A program made the position numbers and the translations under genes. Below are positions 41,878 to 52,911 of a DNA stretch of 64,000 nt, one piece after another. Under the pieces are notes generated by a model, which saw only the letters and a program-made list of their open reading frames with translations, had not been told where the DNA came from and searched no databases. The stretch spans positions 3,720,001-3,784,000 of the forward strand of contig BSBM01000186.1 in NCBI GenBank assembly GCA_027924585.1, given 5' to 3'. Positions within the stretch are counted from its first letter, which is position 1. The number at the start of each line of letters is the position of its first letter. The DNA is from Larix kaempferi (Eukaryota; Streptophyta; Pinopsida; Pinales; Pinaceae).

Positions 41878-44800
41878 AGAGGGGTGCACAAGAGAGGGGT
41901 CAAAGTAAGGGAAGAAGCATTTATGAGGAAGGTAAGGGTAGCTGAGGGAGTTTGGGAGTGGTAAAAGAGGAGAACATGGGGAGAGGAAGGAAACAAATAA
42001 ATAAAGACAAACATATGAAGATGGTGGGTTATAGAAGGAGTAGGTAGGGATGTGAGAAAAAGAAAAAGAAAAGATACGGAGGACAATAAGGAAGGGAGGA
42101 TGGAAGACAATTGAAGGGTAGAGGAGGCATGGGGTGTAGCAAAAGGTGGAGTGGGAGAGAGTGCAAGGGCCATGGGTCGAGAGGAGAAAAGAAAGGAAGA
42201 AGGAGGAGGGGGAGGGGGAGTGGGAGTGAGAGGAGGACGAGGGAGTCGGGGGGGGGAAGCGAAGGGGAGGTAGAGGGATAGTGATGGGTGGATGAGGAGG
42301 AGGGGTGAGGGGGAGCGGGAGAGGGAAGGGAAGAGAGGAGGAGGAGGAGGAGAGGGAAAAGTGAGGGGAAATGAGGGGGATGGGGGAAGGGGAGGAATAG
42401 GGGGAGGGGAGGAGTGGGAAGGTGGAGAGGAGTGCGGGAGGGGGTGAAGTGGGATGGTGGAGGCGGGGAGGGGGAGATGAGGATGTGGGGAGGAGGTAGG
42501 GATATGGGGAAAGGAGGAGGAGGAAGGGGGATGGGGAGAGCAGGGGTAGGTGGGATGGGGAAGGGGATGGGAAGAGAGGGGGCAGTGGGAGGGGGTATGA
42601 GGAGGAGGGGAGAGGGGGAGGAGGGTGGAGGAGGATTGGAGAGGGGGAGAGAGGTGGAGGTGAGAGGGGGAGTAGGTGGGAGGGGAGGGTGGGAGTAGGG
42701 GGAGGGGTATGAGGAAGAGGAGTGAAGAGGGGGAGGAGGACAAGAGAGGGGAGTAGGGTGGAGAGGGATAGGGAGAAGGGTAGTAGGGGGATGGGGGAGG
42801 GGGAGAGGGATGGGGGGAGGGGTAGTGGGGGGATGGAGGAGGGGGAGGGGAGTAGGGATGAGGAGGATGGGGAGAGGAAATATGGGGAGAAAGAGCTTAA
42901 TGGGAGGGGGTATGAGGTGGTGGGGGAGGGGGAGTGGGTTAGTAGGGGGATGGGATAGGGGGAGAGAGGGGGAGGGGATTGGGGGGGGAGAGGGAGAGTG
43001 GGGTGGTAGGGGGAGTAGGGAGATGGGAGAGGGGGATTAGGGGGGAGGGGGAGAAGGATGGGGAGAGGGGGAGTGGGGGGCTCGGTGATGGGTAGAGGGG
43101 TAGTAGGGGCAGTAGGGAGAGCACAGAGGGGGATTAGCGGGGGGGGGCGAGGAAGAGTAGGGGGGAGGGGGATGGGGATAGGGGTAGTAGGGGGATGGGA
43201 GAGGGGGAGAGAGGGAGTAGGTGGGTATGAGGAGGATGGGGATGGGGAGAGGGGGAGGTGGTATGAGGAGGATAAAGAGGACAGGGAGAGGGAGGGGAGG
43301 TGAGGGGGATGGGAGGCGGATGGGTGTGAGAAGGGGCATATGGGAGGGGAGGGAAGAGGGATATAGGGAGGAGGGAGGGGGAGACAAGGCGGAGGGGAGA
43401 GGGGGTCTAGGATGTTCGAGGGGGAGGGGAGGGGGTGTGAGGGGTAGAGGATGAGGAGGATGGTGGGAGGGTGGAGGAGAAGGGGAGCGGGGGAGAAATC
43501 GGATGGGTGGGGAAGAGTGGAGGAGAACGGGGAGGGGGGGAGGTAGGGGAGGGGAAGGAGGTTAGGGAGAGGTGGAGGAGGAGGAGGTTAGGGGATGGGA
43601 GAGGGAGAGGGGAGGGGATGGGAGGTGTGGATGAGGGAAGAGGTGAGGGAGATGGAGAAGGGGAGAAGTAGGAGGAGGGGTAGAGGAGGGGTAAAGGAGA
43701 AGTGGGGGGAGGAGGGTTAAGGGATGAGAGGTGGATATGGAGAGGAGGATAGGGAGAGGAGGAGGAGGAAGGGAGAGGAGTAGATAGGGGAGGAGAGGGG
43801 TGGAGGAGTGGGAGAGTGGAGATGGGAGGGGAGTGGAGAGGGAGATGGGAGATGGGAGGGGATATTGGGGAGGAGGAGGTGGATAGGGGGAGGGGGAGGA
43901 GAAGGATGAGGGGAGATAGAGGAGGAGGGGGAGAGGAGGAGGAGGAGGAGGAGGGAAGTCGGAGAGGAGGGAGCGGGTTTTGGGGGGAGGAGGAGGATGG
44001 TGGGGGGTAAGGGGATGGGGGAGGGAGAGAGGATACGAAGCAATGCAGGGGAGGAGGAGGGGGGAGGAGTTGAGAGAAGGAAGCCGATATGCTAGGGGGA
44101 AGGGGGGAGGAGGAGGAAGTGGGTCTAAGGGGAGGGAGAAAAGGCTAGGAGGAGGGGGGAGGGGATGGAAGGGGTGGGGAGAAATACTCCAAGATCCTAG
44201 AGGGAGGGGGGAGGAGGATGAAGTGGGGTTAAGGGGAGGGAAAAAGGGGGAAGAGGGGGCGAGAGGGTAAATGTGAGAGGAGGAGGAGGAGGAGGAGGAC
44301 AGAAAGGGAGGGGAGAAGAGGGGGGAGAGGTGTTAGAGGGGAGGTGGGAGAGCATTTCGAGGAGGAGGAATGTGGTGAGTGTGACAGAGGAGGAGTGGGG
44401 AGAGGAGGCAAAGGGGATATGGGAGAGGAGGAGGAGGAGGATGAGGATGAATGTGGTGGGGATGGAAGAGGAGGAGTGGGGAGTGGAGGAAAAGGGTATA
44501 TGGGAGAGGAGGAGGAGGCATGTTGTAGGAGTGGTAGAGGAGGAGGATTGGGGGGTAGAGGAGGAGACAAAGGTGGAGGAGTGGGACATGGGTGTGGGTG
44601 GAGGTAGGGGAGAGGATGTGGAGGAGGAGAGGGAGAGGAGGAGGAGGGAGAAGGGGGTGGGAGGAGGGGGGAGTGGAGAGAAGGGATGGGGAGAAGGTGT
44701 CCAAGATCCTAGGGAGAGGGGGAAGGAGGATGAAGTGGGGTTAAGGGGAGGGAAAAAGGGTGAGGAGGGGGGGGAGAGGGTAAATGTGAGAGGAGGAGGA

Positions 44801-45682
44801 TGAGGAGGAGGAAGGGAGGGGAGGGGAGACGTGGGGGGAGAGGAGTTAGAGGGGAGGTGGGAGAGCATTAGGAGGAGGAGGAATGTGGTGGGTGCGACAG
44901 AGGAGGAGTGGGGAGAGGAGGCAAAGGGGATATGGGATAGGAGGAAGAGGAGGATTGTGTTAGGAGTGGCAGAGGAGGAGGATTGGGGGGTGGAGGAGGA
45001 GACAAAGGTGGAGGAGTGGGAGATGGGCGTGGGTGGAGGCGGGGGGGGAGGATGTGGAGGAGGAGAGGGGGAGGAGGAGGTGGAGGAGTGAGAGGGATGG
45101 GGAAGTAAGGGTAGGAGAAGCATTAGGAGAATGCAAGGAGGGGGATAGGTGAGGGGAGTATAGTGGAGGAGTGGGAGGTGGAGGTGGTGGAAAAAGAGGG
45201 GGAGGAGGAAGATGAGTAGGAGTAAGAGGAGGAGCAGGAAGAGGAGGAGGTGTAAGGGGATGAGGAGGAGGAGTAGGAGTAGGAAGAGTAGGGGTGGGAA
45301 GAGGGGGAGGAAGAGGGGAGTATAAGGGAGTGTTTGGAGGAAGGGGAGAGGGAAGGGAGAGGGAGAAGGGGAGGAGTAGGAGTAGGAGGGGGACAGGAGG
45401 AAGGAGGGCATAGGAGGTTGGAGGAGGATGAGAAGGGAGATGTGAAGGAGGCCAAAGGGAGGGGAGGTGAGGGGAGAGGGTGTAGGGGTTGGGGAAGGGA
45501 GAGGGGGAGGAGTAGGAGGGGGAGAGGGTTAGGTGAAGGATGAGGATAGGGGTAGGGGATAGAGGAGAAGGAATGGGAGGGGTAGAGGAGGTAGAGGTGA
45601 GATGGTAGAGTGTGAGGAGGAGGAGGAGGGTGAGGAATGGGGGATGAAGGATGAGGAAAGGGTTGGAGGAGGAGGTGGAGTG
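41878..45682. repeat. 3.8 kb polypurine (G/A) tract
   Basis: The plus strand is almost entirely G and A (ggagg, gaggag, gggga), with few T and very few C. It starts and ends abruptly against AT-rich DNA. Long open frames on both strands (Gly/Arg/Glu-rich on plus; Pro/Ser/Leu-rich on minus) follow from composition and are not genes. Inside it, 44189-45090 contains two copies of a block of about 511 bp: aagatcctag recurs at about 44191 and 44702, and gaatgtggtg at about 44368 and 44880. Confidence 0.95.
44189..45200. repeat. Higher-order duplication of about 511 bp inside the purine tract
   Basis: Four landmarks repeat in the same order at the same offset: ccaagatcctag, gatgaagtggggttaagg, gaatgtggtg and ggaggcaaaggggatatggg. 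Confidence 0.8.
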
Positions 45683-46115
45683 TATAAATATCCCCAAATA
45701 AAAATAATTCAAAGTTGTTGATTTACTCATTTTATTAAGTTATTGTTCATCAGTGCGTTTTATTGAAGAATATTTCTATCAGGGTTGAGAGCTGCCAAGT
45801 GTCCACTTATGGACAGATGTAAGAAGAACAAATTCCTATTTTTTTAATAAATGGATCTGGTGAGGACAGCCACGCCGAAAGAGGAAATCGTGCATCACAA
45901 CGGTGGGGGAACAAGGAGAGTTAACCTCAGAGAAGTCAAGCAAGTGTCAAGAGTGCATTAATGGAACTGGACACACTCCCTAAAGAGTAGGGATTGAAAT
46001 AGTCACGATTTTAGGGAATCGACTATTTGCAAAAGACCTAGGAAACAAACAATAAAATGACATATGTGGGAGGCGGGACGTTTCCTAGTATGTCCAGGAA
46101 AAGAACAATTTGATG
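45683..46115. other. Stretch without a recognisable gene
   Basis: Mixed-composition DNA after the purine tract. It could belong to an LTR (region 45760-46660), but no partner or clear termini are visible. Confidence 0.35.
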
Positions 46116-46275
46116 TGTGAGCACAATAGTGTTAGGCAAAGAGTGAATTGTTTTGCTTTGTGAGCACAATAGTGTTAGGCAAAGAGTGAATTGTTTTGCT
46201 TTGTGAGCACAATAGTGTTAGGCAAAGAGTGAACTGATTTACTATGTGAGCACATTGGTGTTAGGAAAAGTAGTG
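46116..46275. repeat. 43 bp tandem repeat, about 3.7 copies
   Basis: Units begin with tgtgagcacaatagtgttag at 46116, 46159, 46202 and, diverged, 46245. The first two are identical. Confidence 0.95.
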
Positions 46276-46845
46276 ATTTGGAACTTGACATAGGTTAACT
46301 AGTTTCTACCCTTGGGATGCATGATTTGTCTCGGGGGTGATTAGAGTGTATCAAGACACAACTCTAGATATACAGTTGGGAGGAGCGTGGCTGTCCATAC
46401 CTTATTTAGGCATCAAACTACTCTCAGGCTCCATGGTTAATTAATATTTCATAGGATTTATGGAAATTTAATTAGAGTTGAAGATGGATCTACGTTTCAT
46501 GAAAATTGAATGTACATTGTGCACATGTTTCGAAATTCTTTTATAAGTATATTCTACTCATTATTTAGATCTGCTTACAATATGGTAGAGGTGTAATTCC
46601 TCTCCATTTGAATACATTATTAAGGTTAATATCTGTTCATTGTGCACCATATTTTAAAGATTTGAATTCCTGTTTACTTTTTAGAGTTTGTTTTAGGAAG
46701 GGTTTACCCTTGTGGCCTCTACTTATAATCTTCATTATGAATAGTAATCCAAGTGCATTTATTTGATTGCAAACACATAGTTTTCCTGACACTAAAACCG
46801 AAATTTGATCAAGAGAAAATACTTGAACCATTAAATAGTAGAACA
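46276..46845. other. Stretch without a recognisable gene
   Basis: AT-rich. No coding frame with a known motif and no clear repeat. Confidence 0.4.
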
Positions 46846-46975
46846 ACTTTCTAGATCCATTTTTTCCGCAATCGAAAAGACCTATATCCGCATTTTCCAC
46901 AAACGAAAAGAACTAGATCTTCATTTCCTCAATAAAAAAAGACCTAGATCCTCCTTTTTACAATCGAAAGGTTTG
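46846..46975. repeat. Short repeats of a tcgaaaagacctagatcc type
   Basis: About four imperfect units of 30-35 bp containing caatcgaaaagacctatatc or variants, directly before the hairpin repeats. Confidence 0.6.
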
Positions 46976-47420
46976 AGACCCACAACCCGCAATCCACACT
47001 ATGAAATTCGGATTGCAGAAACAAGAAAGTGCTCTTTTGGTAAAAGTTGGATACGCTATCCGCAACGTGGAAGTTGGGATTGTGGAAGAGCTAAGGTACT
47101 CTTTTTTGTAAAATATGTATCCACAATCCACAATGTGGAAGTTGTATTATAGAAGTGCTAAAGTAATAATTTTGTACAGGATGGATCCATAATGCGGAAG
47201 TCAGAAATGCAAAAGTGCTAAGACATTCATTGTTGTATTTAAAGGACCCGCAACCCGCAATGCAGTAGTCGGGTTTGCGGAAGCATTAAAAACCCAAACC
47301 TGTAAATATAGGTTCCCGCAACCCGCAATGTGGAATTGGGGTTACAAAAGCTTTAGATTGCAAAACCATTTAAATTGTGGAAGCTAGAGATTGCAAAACT
47401 ATTTTAAGTTGTGGAAGCCA
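46976..47420. repeat. About 60 bp repeats with CCGCAAyCC / GGrTTGCGG hairpins
   Basis: Six or more diverged units each hold a CCGCAAyCC arm, a short aatgtggaag-like loop, and a GGrTTGCGG arm. The best pairs are at 46985-47018 (CGCAATCC/GGATTGCA) and 47252-47285 (CCGCAACCCG/CGGGTTTGCGG). Confidence 0.7.
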
Positions 47421-47610
47421 GGTTGTTGAGTCTGTAAATTTCTTTTAACCATCAATTTTCTTGGGTTTCTGCAACTCAGTAAATGCATAATTGTAATGAA
47501 CTTTGATGTTCCTTTTTTCTGATTAGAGTAGGTTTAGAGGTTAATGGATTATATGATGTTATATCCTCATTATATTAGCTATGTATGGTGAAGTAAAAGA
47601 ATTATATTAG

Positions 47611-47755
47611 GAAGCATTGTATTGATGAATTATTGTAGATCCTTAATGAGAAATGAATATCATGTATGGATATCAATAAAGGAAATTCATGAGAAAGCAT
47701 TGTATTGATGAATTATTGTAGATCCTTAATAAAAAAATGAATAGTATGAATGTTA
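47611..47755. repeat. 83 bp imperfect tandem duplication
   Basis: aagcattgtattgatgaatt and attgtagatccttaat recur with an 83 bp offset. Confidence 0.85.
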
Positions 47756-47984
47756 TATCAAGTTCATGCAGAACTATTGTGTTTGGATTTAAAATATCAT
47801 ACTCTTGTAGTAGGAAGGCATAACATTTTTAGTCTTGGGACATGTGTTATGTTGAGTTAAAATAAGAGTTAAGATCACTTTGGAAGACTCATCATCACAT
47901 TATTAAACCTAAGATAAATGCATTTGTTTATAATTAAAAAGTATGTTTAGTGAGAAGACTAATGAAATTGTTTACTAGGTAATC

Positions 47985-48463
47985 AAGGAGGGGAAGAAGG
48001 GAAGGGTTAGAGGGGAGAGGGGAGAAGGGGAGAATAATGTGATAAGGTGATCAGATGGAAGGAAGAGGAGGAGGTGGTTGAGTAGAGGGAGAGGAGGATG
48101 ATATGAAGGAGGGGAAGTGAGAGGGAGAGGGGAGAGGGTGAGGAGGAGTAATGGGGAGGAGGAGGAGGGGGGATGAGGAGGAGGAGGAGGGGGGATGAGG
48201 AGGAGGAGTAGGGGTAAATGGAGGATGAGGTGGATATGGGGTGGAGGAGGAGGATGAGGAGGGGAAGGAGAGGGTGGGAGGGGGAGGGGGAGGGGGAGGA
48301 GGAGAGGGTGGGAGGGGGAGGGGGAGGAGGAGAGGGTGATGAAGAATATGAGGAGGATAAGGTAGGAGGATAAGTAAGAGGAGTAGGAGGAGGAGGGGGG
48401 GATGAATAGGAGGAGGGGGTGTACAAGTATGGGGGGAAGCGGAGGGGAGGGGGAGGGGGCGGT
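47985..48463. repeat. Second polypurine tract (about 480 bp)
   Basis: Nearly pure G/A on the plus strand, like 41878-45682, with ggggagggggagg runs. It ends 25 bp before the ATG of the G gag gene. Proline-rich minus-strand frames here are compositional. Confidence 0.93.
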
Positions 48464-48487
48464 TGAAACTACTCTTGACATCTTTGT

Positions 48488-50220
48488 ATGATTCAAACAA
48501 GATACTCAGATTCTAAGAAGAAGGATCCTCGATCAGAGGAAGAAGAGGGAGAAGAAATCAATTCTACTGAAGGGAACATAAAAGGAGAGTCAGATATGTT
48601 TCACAATGAAGAAAAAGATGATCTCAAGATATTTTTTCAAAGCATGATGAAGGGATTACAAGACATCTCTCAAAATATTGTTCAATCTAGAAAGGAGACC
48701 AGAGAGTTCTTAGCTCAGTATCTAGGAACTAAAAATGGAGAGGGGAGTAGCAATGGTACCCCACATGGAAAAGGGAATATCAGTGGTGGATCTATTTTCA
48801 CAATAAATGGTCCTCATAATCACCCTAATGAATTCAAGATGGAATCTTAGCTTCATTCCAGGCCTACTATGCCCAATTTTACTAAAGAACAAAGAGAGGA
48901 ACCTGAGGTTCAAAATGAAGGTCTTGCTTCATGGGAAGACACATATGTTGAGTACCTCACACTAAATGAAGAATGAAGAAGAGATTTTCCATTCAAATAT
49001 TTATGTGATCTTCAGTACAAGACAAATTTGAGAGGAATCTTTCAGATGCCAAATCAGAACTATGAGTTAAGAAATGCTATTGGTAAAATTTCTTTTCCTT
49101 ACTTTGATGTCTCATAGAAGTGGACTACTAACTCTTGGATTCAAAAGCTTCATAATTATTTTCAGTTAAATCTAATGGCTGAGAGAGATGCCATTAAGTT
49201 GGCTTCTCTGCACTTACATGGGAAGTCATTGATTGGTGGTTTCATGGCCTAAAAACACTTGGGAATGATCAAGTGGCCACTTATGAAGAGTTCACAAGAA
49301 TACTGGCTAAAATATTCAAAAGAAGATATCTTGACATCACCTTCAGAGAACTAGAACATGTGAAGCAGACTAGAACTTATGAAGCTTACATCTCTGAGTT
49401 TCAAAAACTAGCTGTGATGGTATTTGATATCTCAGAAGCTAAATTGATCCTATTGTTCATTGAAGGGTTAGCAAAACCTTTAAAAGGTTTGGTGAAGGCT
49501 TACATACCCTCTACCTTGTAAGATGCACTAAGTAGAACAATAGACTTGCAAGACTCTATTCCAAGGACAATATTTCCTCCTAGAACTCTTGGTCCTACTC
49601 AATTCAAGAATCAAAGGCCACCCATGAAAGGTCCTTCTGGAAATTTCAAGAGGGACAACTATTCACACGATCGAGATGAATTGAGAAGAAGGAAGTGGTG
49701 CTTCACCTGTCAAGAACCATGGGTTCCAGTACATAGATGTTCTAAAGGAAAGGCACACTACATTGAAGTTTACTCAGAGAGTGAAGCTAAGGAGGAAGAA
49801 GAAGAGGCCCTAGTAGATGCAAAAGTTTCCTATGAGACTACAGAAGAAGAACCTACCCCTGAGGTGAGCAAGATTACAATACTGCCAGGAGTGCCTCACT
49901 TCTATACACTCAAATTCAAAGGAGTGGTTCAAGGACAATCAATCACTGTATTAGTGGATGGATGAGCAACACATAACTTAATTAATTCAACTCTGTTCGA
50001 AAGGAGGAAGCTACCTACTAAAAAATTTGGAGGCTTCATTGTTATCATTCCAGGTAATCATTCTATGGATTGTTCTAGATGGATTCCAAAATTGCATATT
50101 TATATAGGGGATCATACCATAACATATAGCTTTTATGTTGTGAATGTGGTTGATACTAACATGGTCTTGGGAGTACAATGGTCGTATTCCATTGCGAAGC
50201 ACTCCATAGACTATTTTTGA
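48488..50220 (+). pseudogene. Gag and protease of gypsy element G (partial)
   Basis: ATG at 48488. The N-terminus is acidic (RSEEEEGEE). The core reads FPYFDVS...NSWIQKLHNYFQLNLMAERDAIKLASLHLHGKS and TYEEFTRILAKIFKRRYLD...FRELEHVKQTRTYEAYISEFQKL, a retrotransposon Gag domain. A zinc-knuckle-like CFTCQEPWVPVHRC follows at about 49698-49740 (C-x2-C-x7-H-x-C). Then comes a protease domain: ITVLVDG followed by a TGA exactly at the catalytic loop, then ATHNLINSTLF...VVDTNMVLGVQW, ending at 50220. Stops and frame changes lie at about 48850, 49120, 49250 and 49520. RT and integrase are absent. Confidence 0.85.
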
Positions 50221-51797
50221 AGCCTCAGTTGTGTAGGTGTGAGAATGGGTTCTAAGGAGAACAATATAGGGTGAAAACCCATACTGAAAGGCTTCAAAAT
50301 GCCATGCACAAGGAAAACTCTATCCCCAGCATGTTTGGAATAGTAATCTCTCATGGATACAATGGCCTCTGCTGGCACTTGTGGGGTTTGATCCTAGAAG
50401 GATCTGTCTTCATAAGAAGGAAGATCAAAGTATCCTGATTCTAAAGTGGATCTAAACCTAAGACAACTCTACCTTAAAAGAAAATGTAAGCTAAGTCAGA
50501 TGTAATCTAAAATGAATGTATCGTTTGTGTGTAGGGTAACTTGGTTTGAGTCCCAATAAGTTATCTCATCAACTTGACAGAAATGTGAAATTGAATCATT
50601 AACTCATTGCTTCAAAATACAATCAGGCAATAAAGATTACTAATAATAATTCAAAGATTAAGCATATCCAATATTATCCTGTTGTTCTTTTGTCAATTGA
50701 AAATTCAACATGAAATTAATAATTTATGTGAATGATTTGCAGAAATAGAAAAAGATTTTAATTAAAGAAATTCAATTAAAACATAAATACACAAAGATCA
50801 TGAATTAAGACAAATTTGAAGTCTACATCAATGCATTAATGATTGGCTGCAAAAATTAGCAATATTAATTGATAATTAAGGTGAAGAAATCAAACATCAT
50901 CAAAGAAATTTGATAACTTACACAAAGAAGATTCCAAAAGAAACTAACTTTGATTCATTGGTCTACAAAAAATTACATGATCACAAGTGAAACAATGTTT
51001 CTCTAGTCCTTCTATGGCGATTATCTCCCCCCCCTTCCCCATGAGTCTTATATCCCTTTAAATAATAATTGCAGAAATGGTTACAAAGGGTAGTTTTCCC
51101 ATGAAAACTGGGATTTACAAAATCAGACTATTCTAATATATCATCGTAGAAAATGGTCCATAACGCGTGTTAAGGATGAAATTGTTCTCTTTTTTATGTG
51201 TTTCTTTTAGGATTGTTTGAACTTCATTTTCTTTTATTTGTCCATGATTTTGATTATTTTGTTTTCAATTTTTATTTATTTATGATTGCTTTTAATTTTT
51301 TAGTTCAAAAACCTTTAAATGGCTTCTGTGTCATGATATCTATCTCAAAGTTTTCAATTATATCTATTTAGCTTTATCATAAAGCTTTTAACCAAGATCT
51401 AACCTTTACCCAAAGTGTATTTCTTAAATTGCCTATGTTAAAAGATTCTTGTAGCTCAAAGTTCAAAATAGACCCCTAATGCGGTACAGGAATTTGATAT
51501 GATGAAAGATCGTGGTTATTTATGCTGAATGGTGACTCGTTATGAGTTATGATAACTTGAGATGTTGAGTTATGATCAATTAAGATACTAAAAGACACGT
51601 TGAAGAATGATAATAGTTACAAGCTCTATTACATTTCATCATTGTAAGAGATGAGGGTTTGAAGTGCCACAAGTCAAATTTGGGGATCATGAAATGCAAA
51701 GATGAAGACATCTGTAGCTGAACCCGGTTAGTTCCACATCTTTGAACATTTATAGCCTCTCCTTCAGAAACTTAGTTAAGAAACTTGCAGTTATAAG
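50221..51797. other. Stretch without a recognisable gene
   Basis: AT-rich DNA after the G protease. A run of nine C residues lies near 51026. No pol sequence of G continues here and no LTR ends are visible. Confidence 0.5.
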
Positions 51798-52801
51798 ATG
51801 GGAAGAAGTGGCGAGATTAACAAGGTAGAACCGATAGACACGAAGTGGGCTGCGCAATTTCCGAAATGTGCAGACTTGTTTAAAGTAGCTAGATGGTTCA
51901 ATTTCTTCGAGAAAGTTAATGGGTTTAATGAATAAGTTTCGATTTAATCTGCAAATAATTTGACTAATGATGTTATTAAGTTCAAAACCTTAATATTTCA
52001 GCTCACGGAAGCCTTAGATTCTGAAGCTACTCGCATCGCCATGGATGGGGAATTGTGGTTCAAAAAAGTTCCTTTCAAGTTTGACCCAAATCCTTTCTTG
52101 CTACCAGGTAATGAAACCCTAAATTGGAGCAATGGTGTTCATATAACAAATTTTCAAGCAGAATGGAGGGAGGTGCTAGTCATTATACAAGCCTACGTTA
52201 CATGTGAGGGCAGGTTCTCAATGGTTTTTAAATACCATGTTAGGTTTTTTATGCATCCTAAATTGCATTGTAAAATAAATCTACCTTCTTGTACAAAAGC
52301 ATCCAAAAAATGTCAAATAAGGTGAAAGCGCATCCCGAGCATACAAGGCCGCATCTTGAGCATACAAGGCAATCCATATTTCATCGTGGAGTTATAAAAC
52401 TAATCATTCAAACAGTACAAGAAAAGGAAAAGAAGACCTAGGAATATTTTATATTTTGGTCTGGATTTATGGATGAACAGGATGAGCGAATAAACAAGAA
52501 TAGGTCCAAAAAGAAAGGTAAAAAGGGTAAGGAGGGAGTTTTGATACAAGAAATTTCTGAAAAGCCTCTGTTACAGGAAAAATCAAAAAGTCCCGAAAAG
52601 GAGGAACAGGTTAATATAGTTGAAGAAAAACAAGAACATTGTCAAGAAGAGAAAGAACACTGTCAAGAAGTTCAAGAAATAGATAAAACAATTAGTCTTA
52701 CAGTTGAACAAGTTCAAAGTCTAGTCACACCAAAACAGAGTATAATTGAGAACTTAGTTTCACAGACTTCTGTAGAAGATACAAAGAATGAAAGTTTCTA
52801 G
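51798..52801 (+). pseudogene. Unknown gene with conserved-looking N-terminus and charged coiled-coil C-terminus, broken
   Basis: ATG at 51798. One frame encodes MGRSGEINKVEPIDTKWAAQFPKCADLFKVARWFNFFEKVNGF, then two stops, then LTNDVIKFKTLIFQLTEALDSEATRIAMDGELWFKKVPFKFDPNPFLLP to 52325. Beyond a frame change, decayed FHRGVIKLIIQTVQ and FIFWSGF lead to MDEQDERINKNRSKKKGKKGKEG (52469), a Lys/Glu/Gln-rich, probably coiled-coil tail ending at 52801. No catalytic motif, membrane segment or zinc finger is visible. It stands 110 bp before the element D LTR but shares nothing with it. It could be a transposon-associated ORF. I do not recognise a named family. Confidence 0.55.
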
Positions 52802-52906
52802 GTTATGGACTTAGAAGCAGATGCAAACCTCCTCATGCAGTTAAGAGAATAAATTTAGAAGTTTAGAACAAGATCAACTACGAACAATAATATGGAAAAG
52901 GGTTCA

Positions 52907-52911
52907 AGTTC
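52907..52911. repeat. Left flank of element D (presumed target site AGTTC)
   Basis: Five bases before the TGTAATATCC start. The right copy is beyond the window. Confidence 0.4.

Noticed and set aside
41874-45730. Long open frames inside the purine tract (Pro/Ser/Leu-rich up to about 400 codons on minus; Gly/Glu/Arg-rich on plus)
   Set aside because: A strand without C and with few T gives few stop codons in any frame. The proteins are pure low complexity with no domain, and overlapping frames are equally open.
45760-46660. LTR of element G
   Set aside because: TATA-like and terminal motifs can be imagined, but there is no paired copy, primer site or polypurine tract to support it.
47975-48500. 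Proline/serine-rich minus-strand frames of 139-173 codons
   Set aside because: Same compositional effect in the second purine tract.
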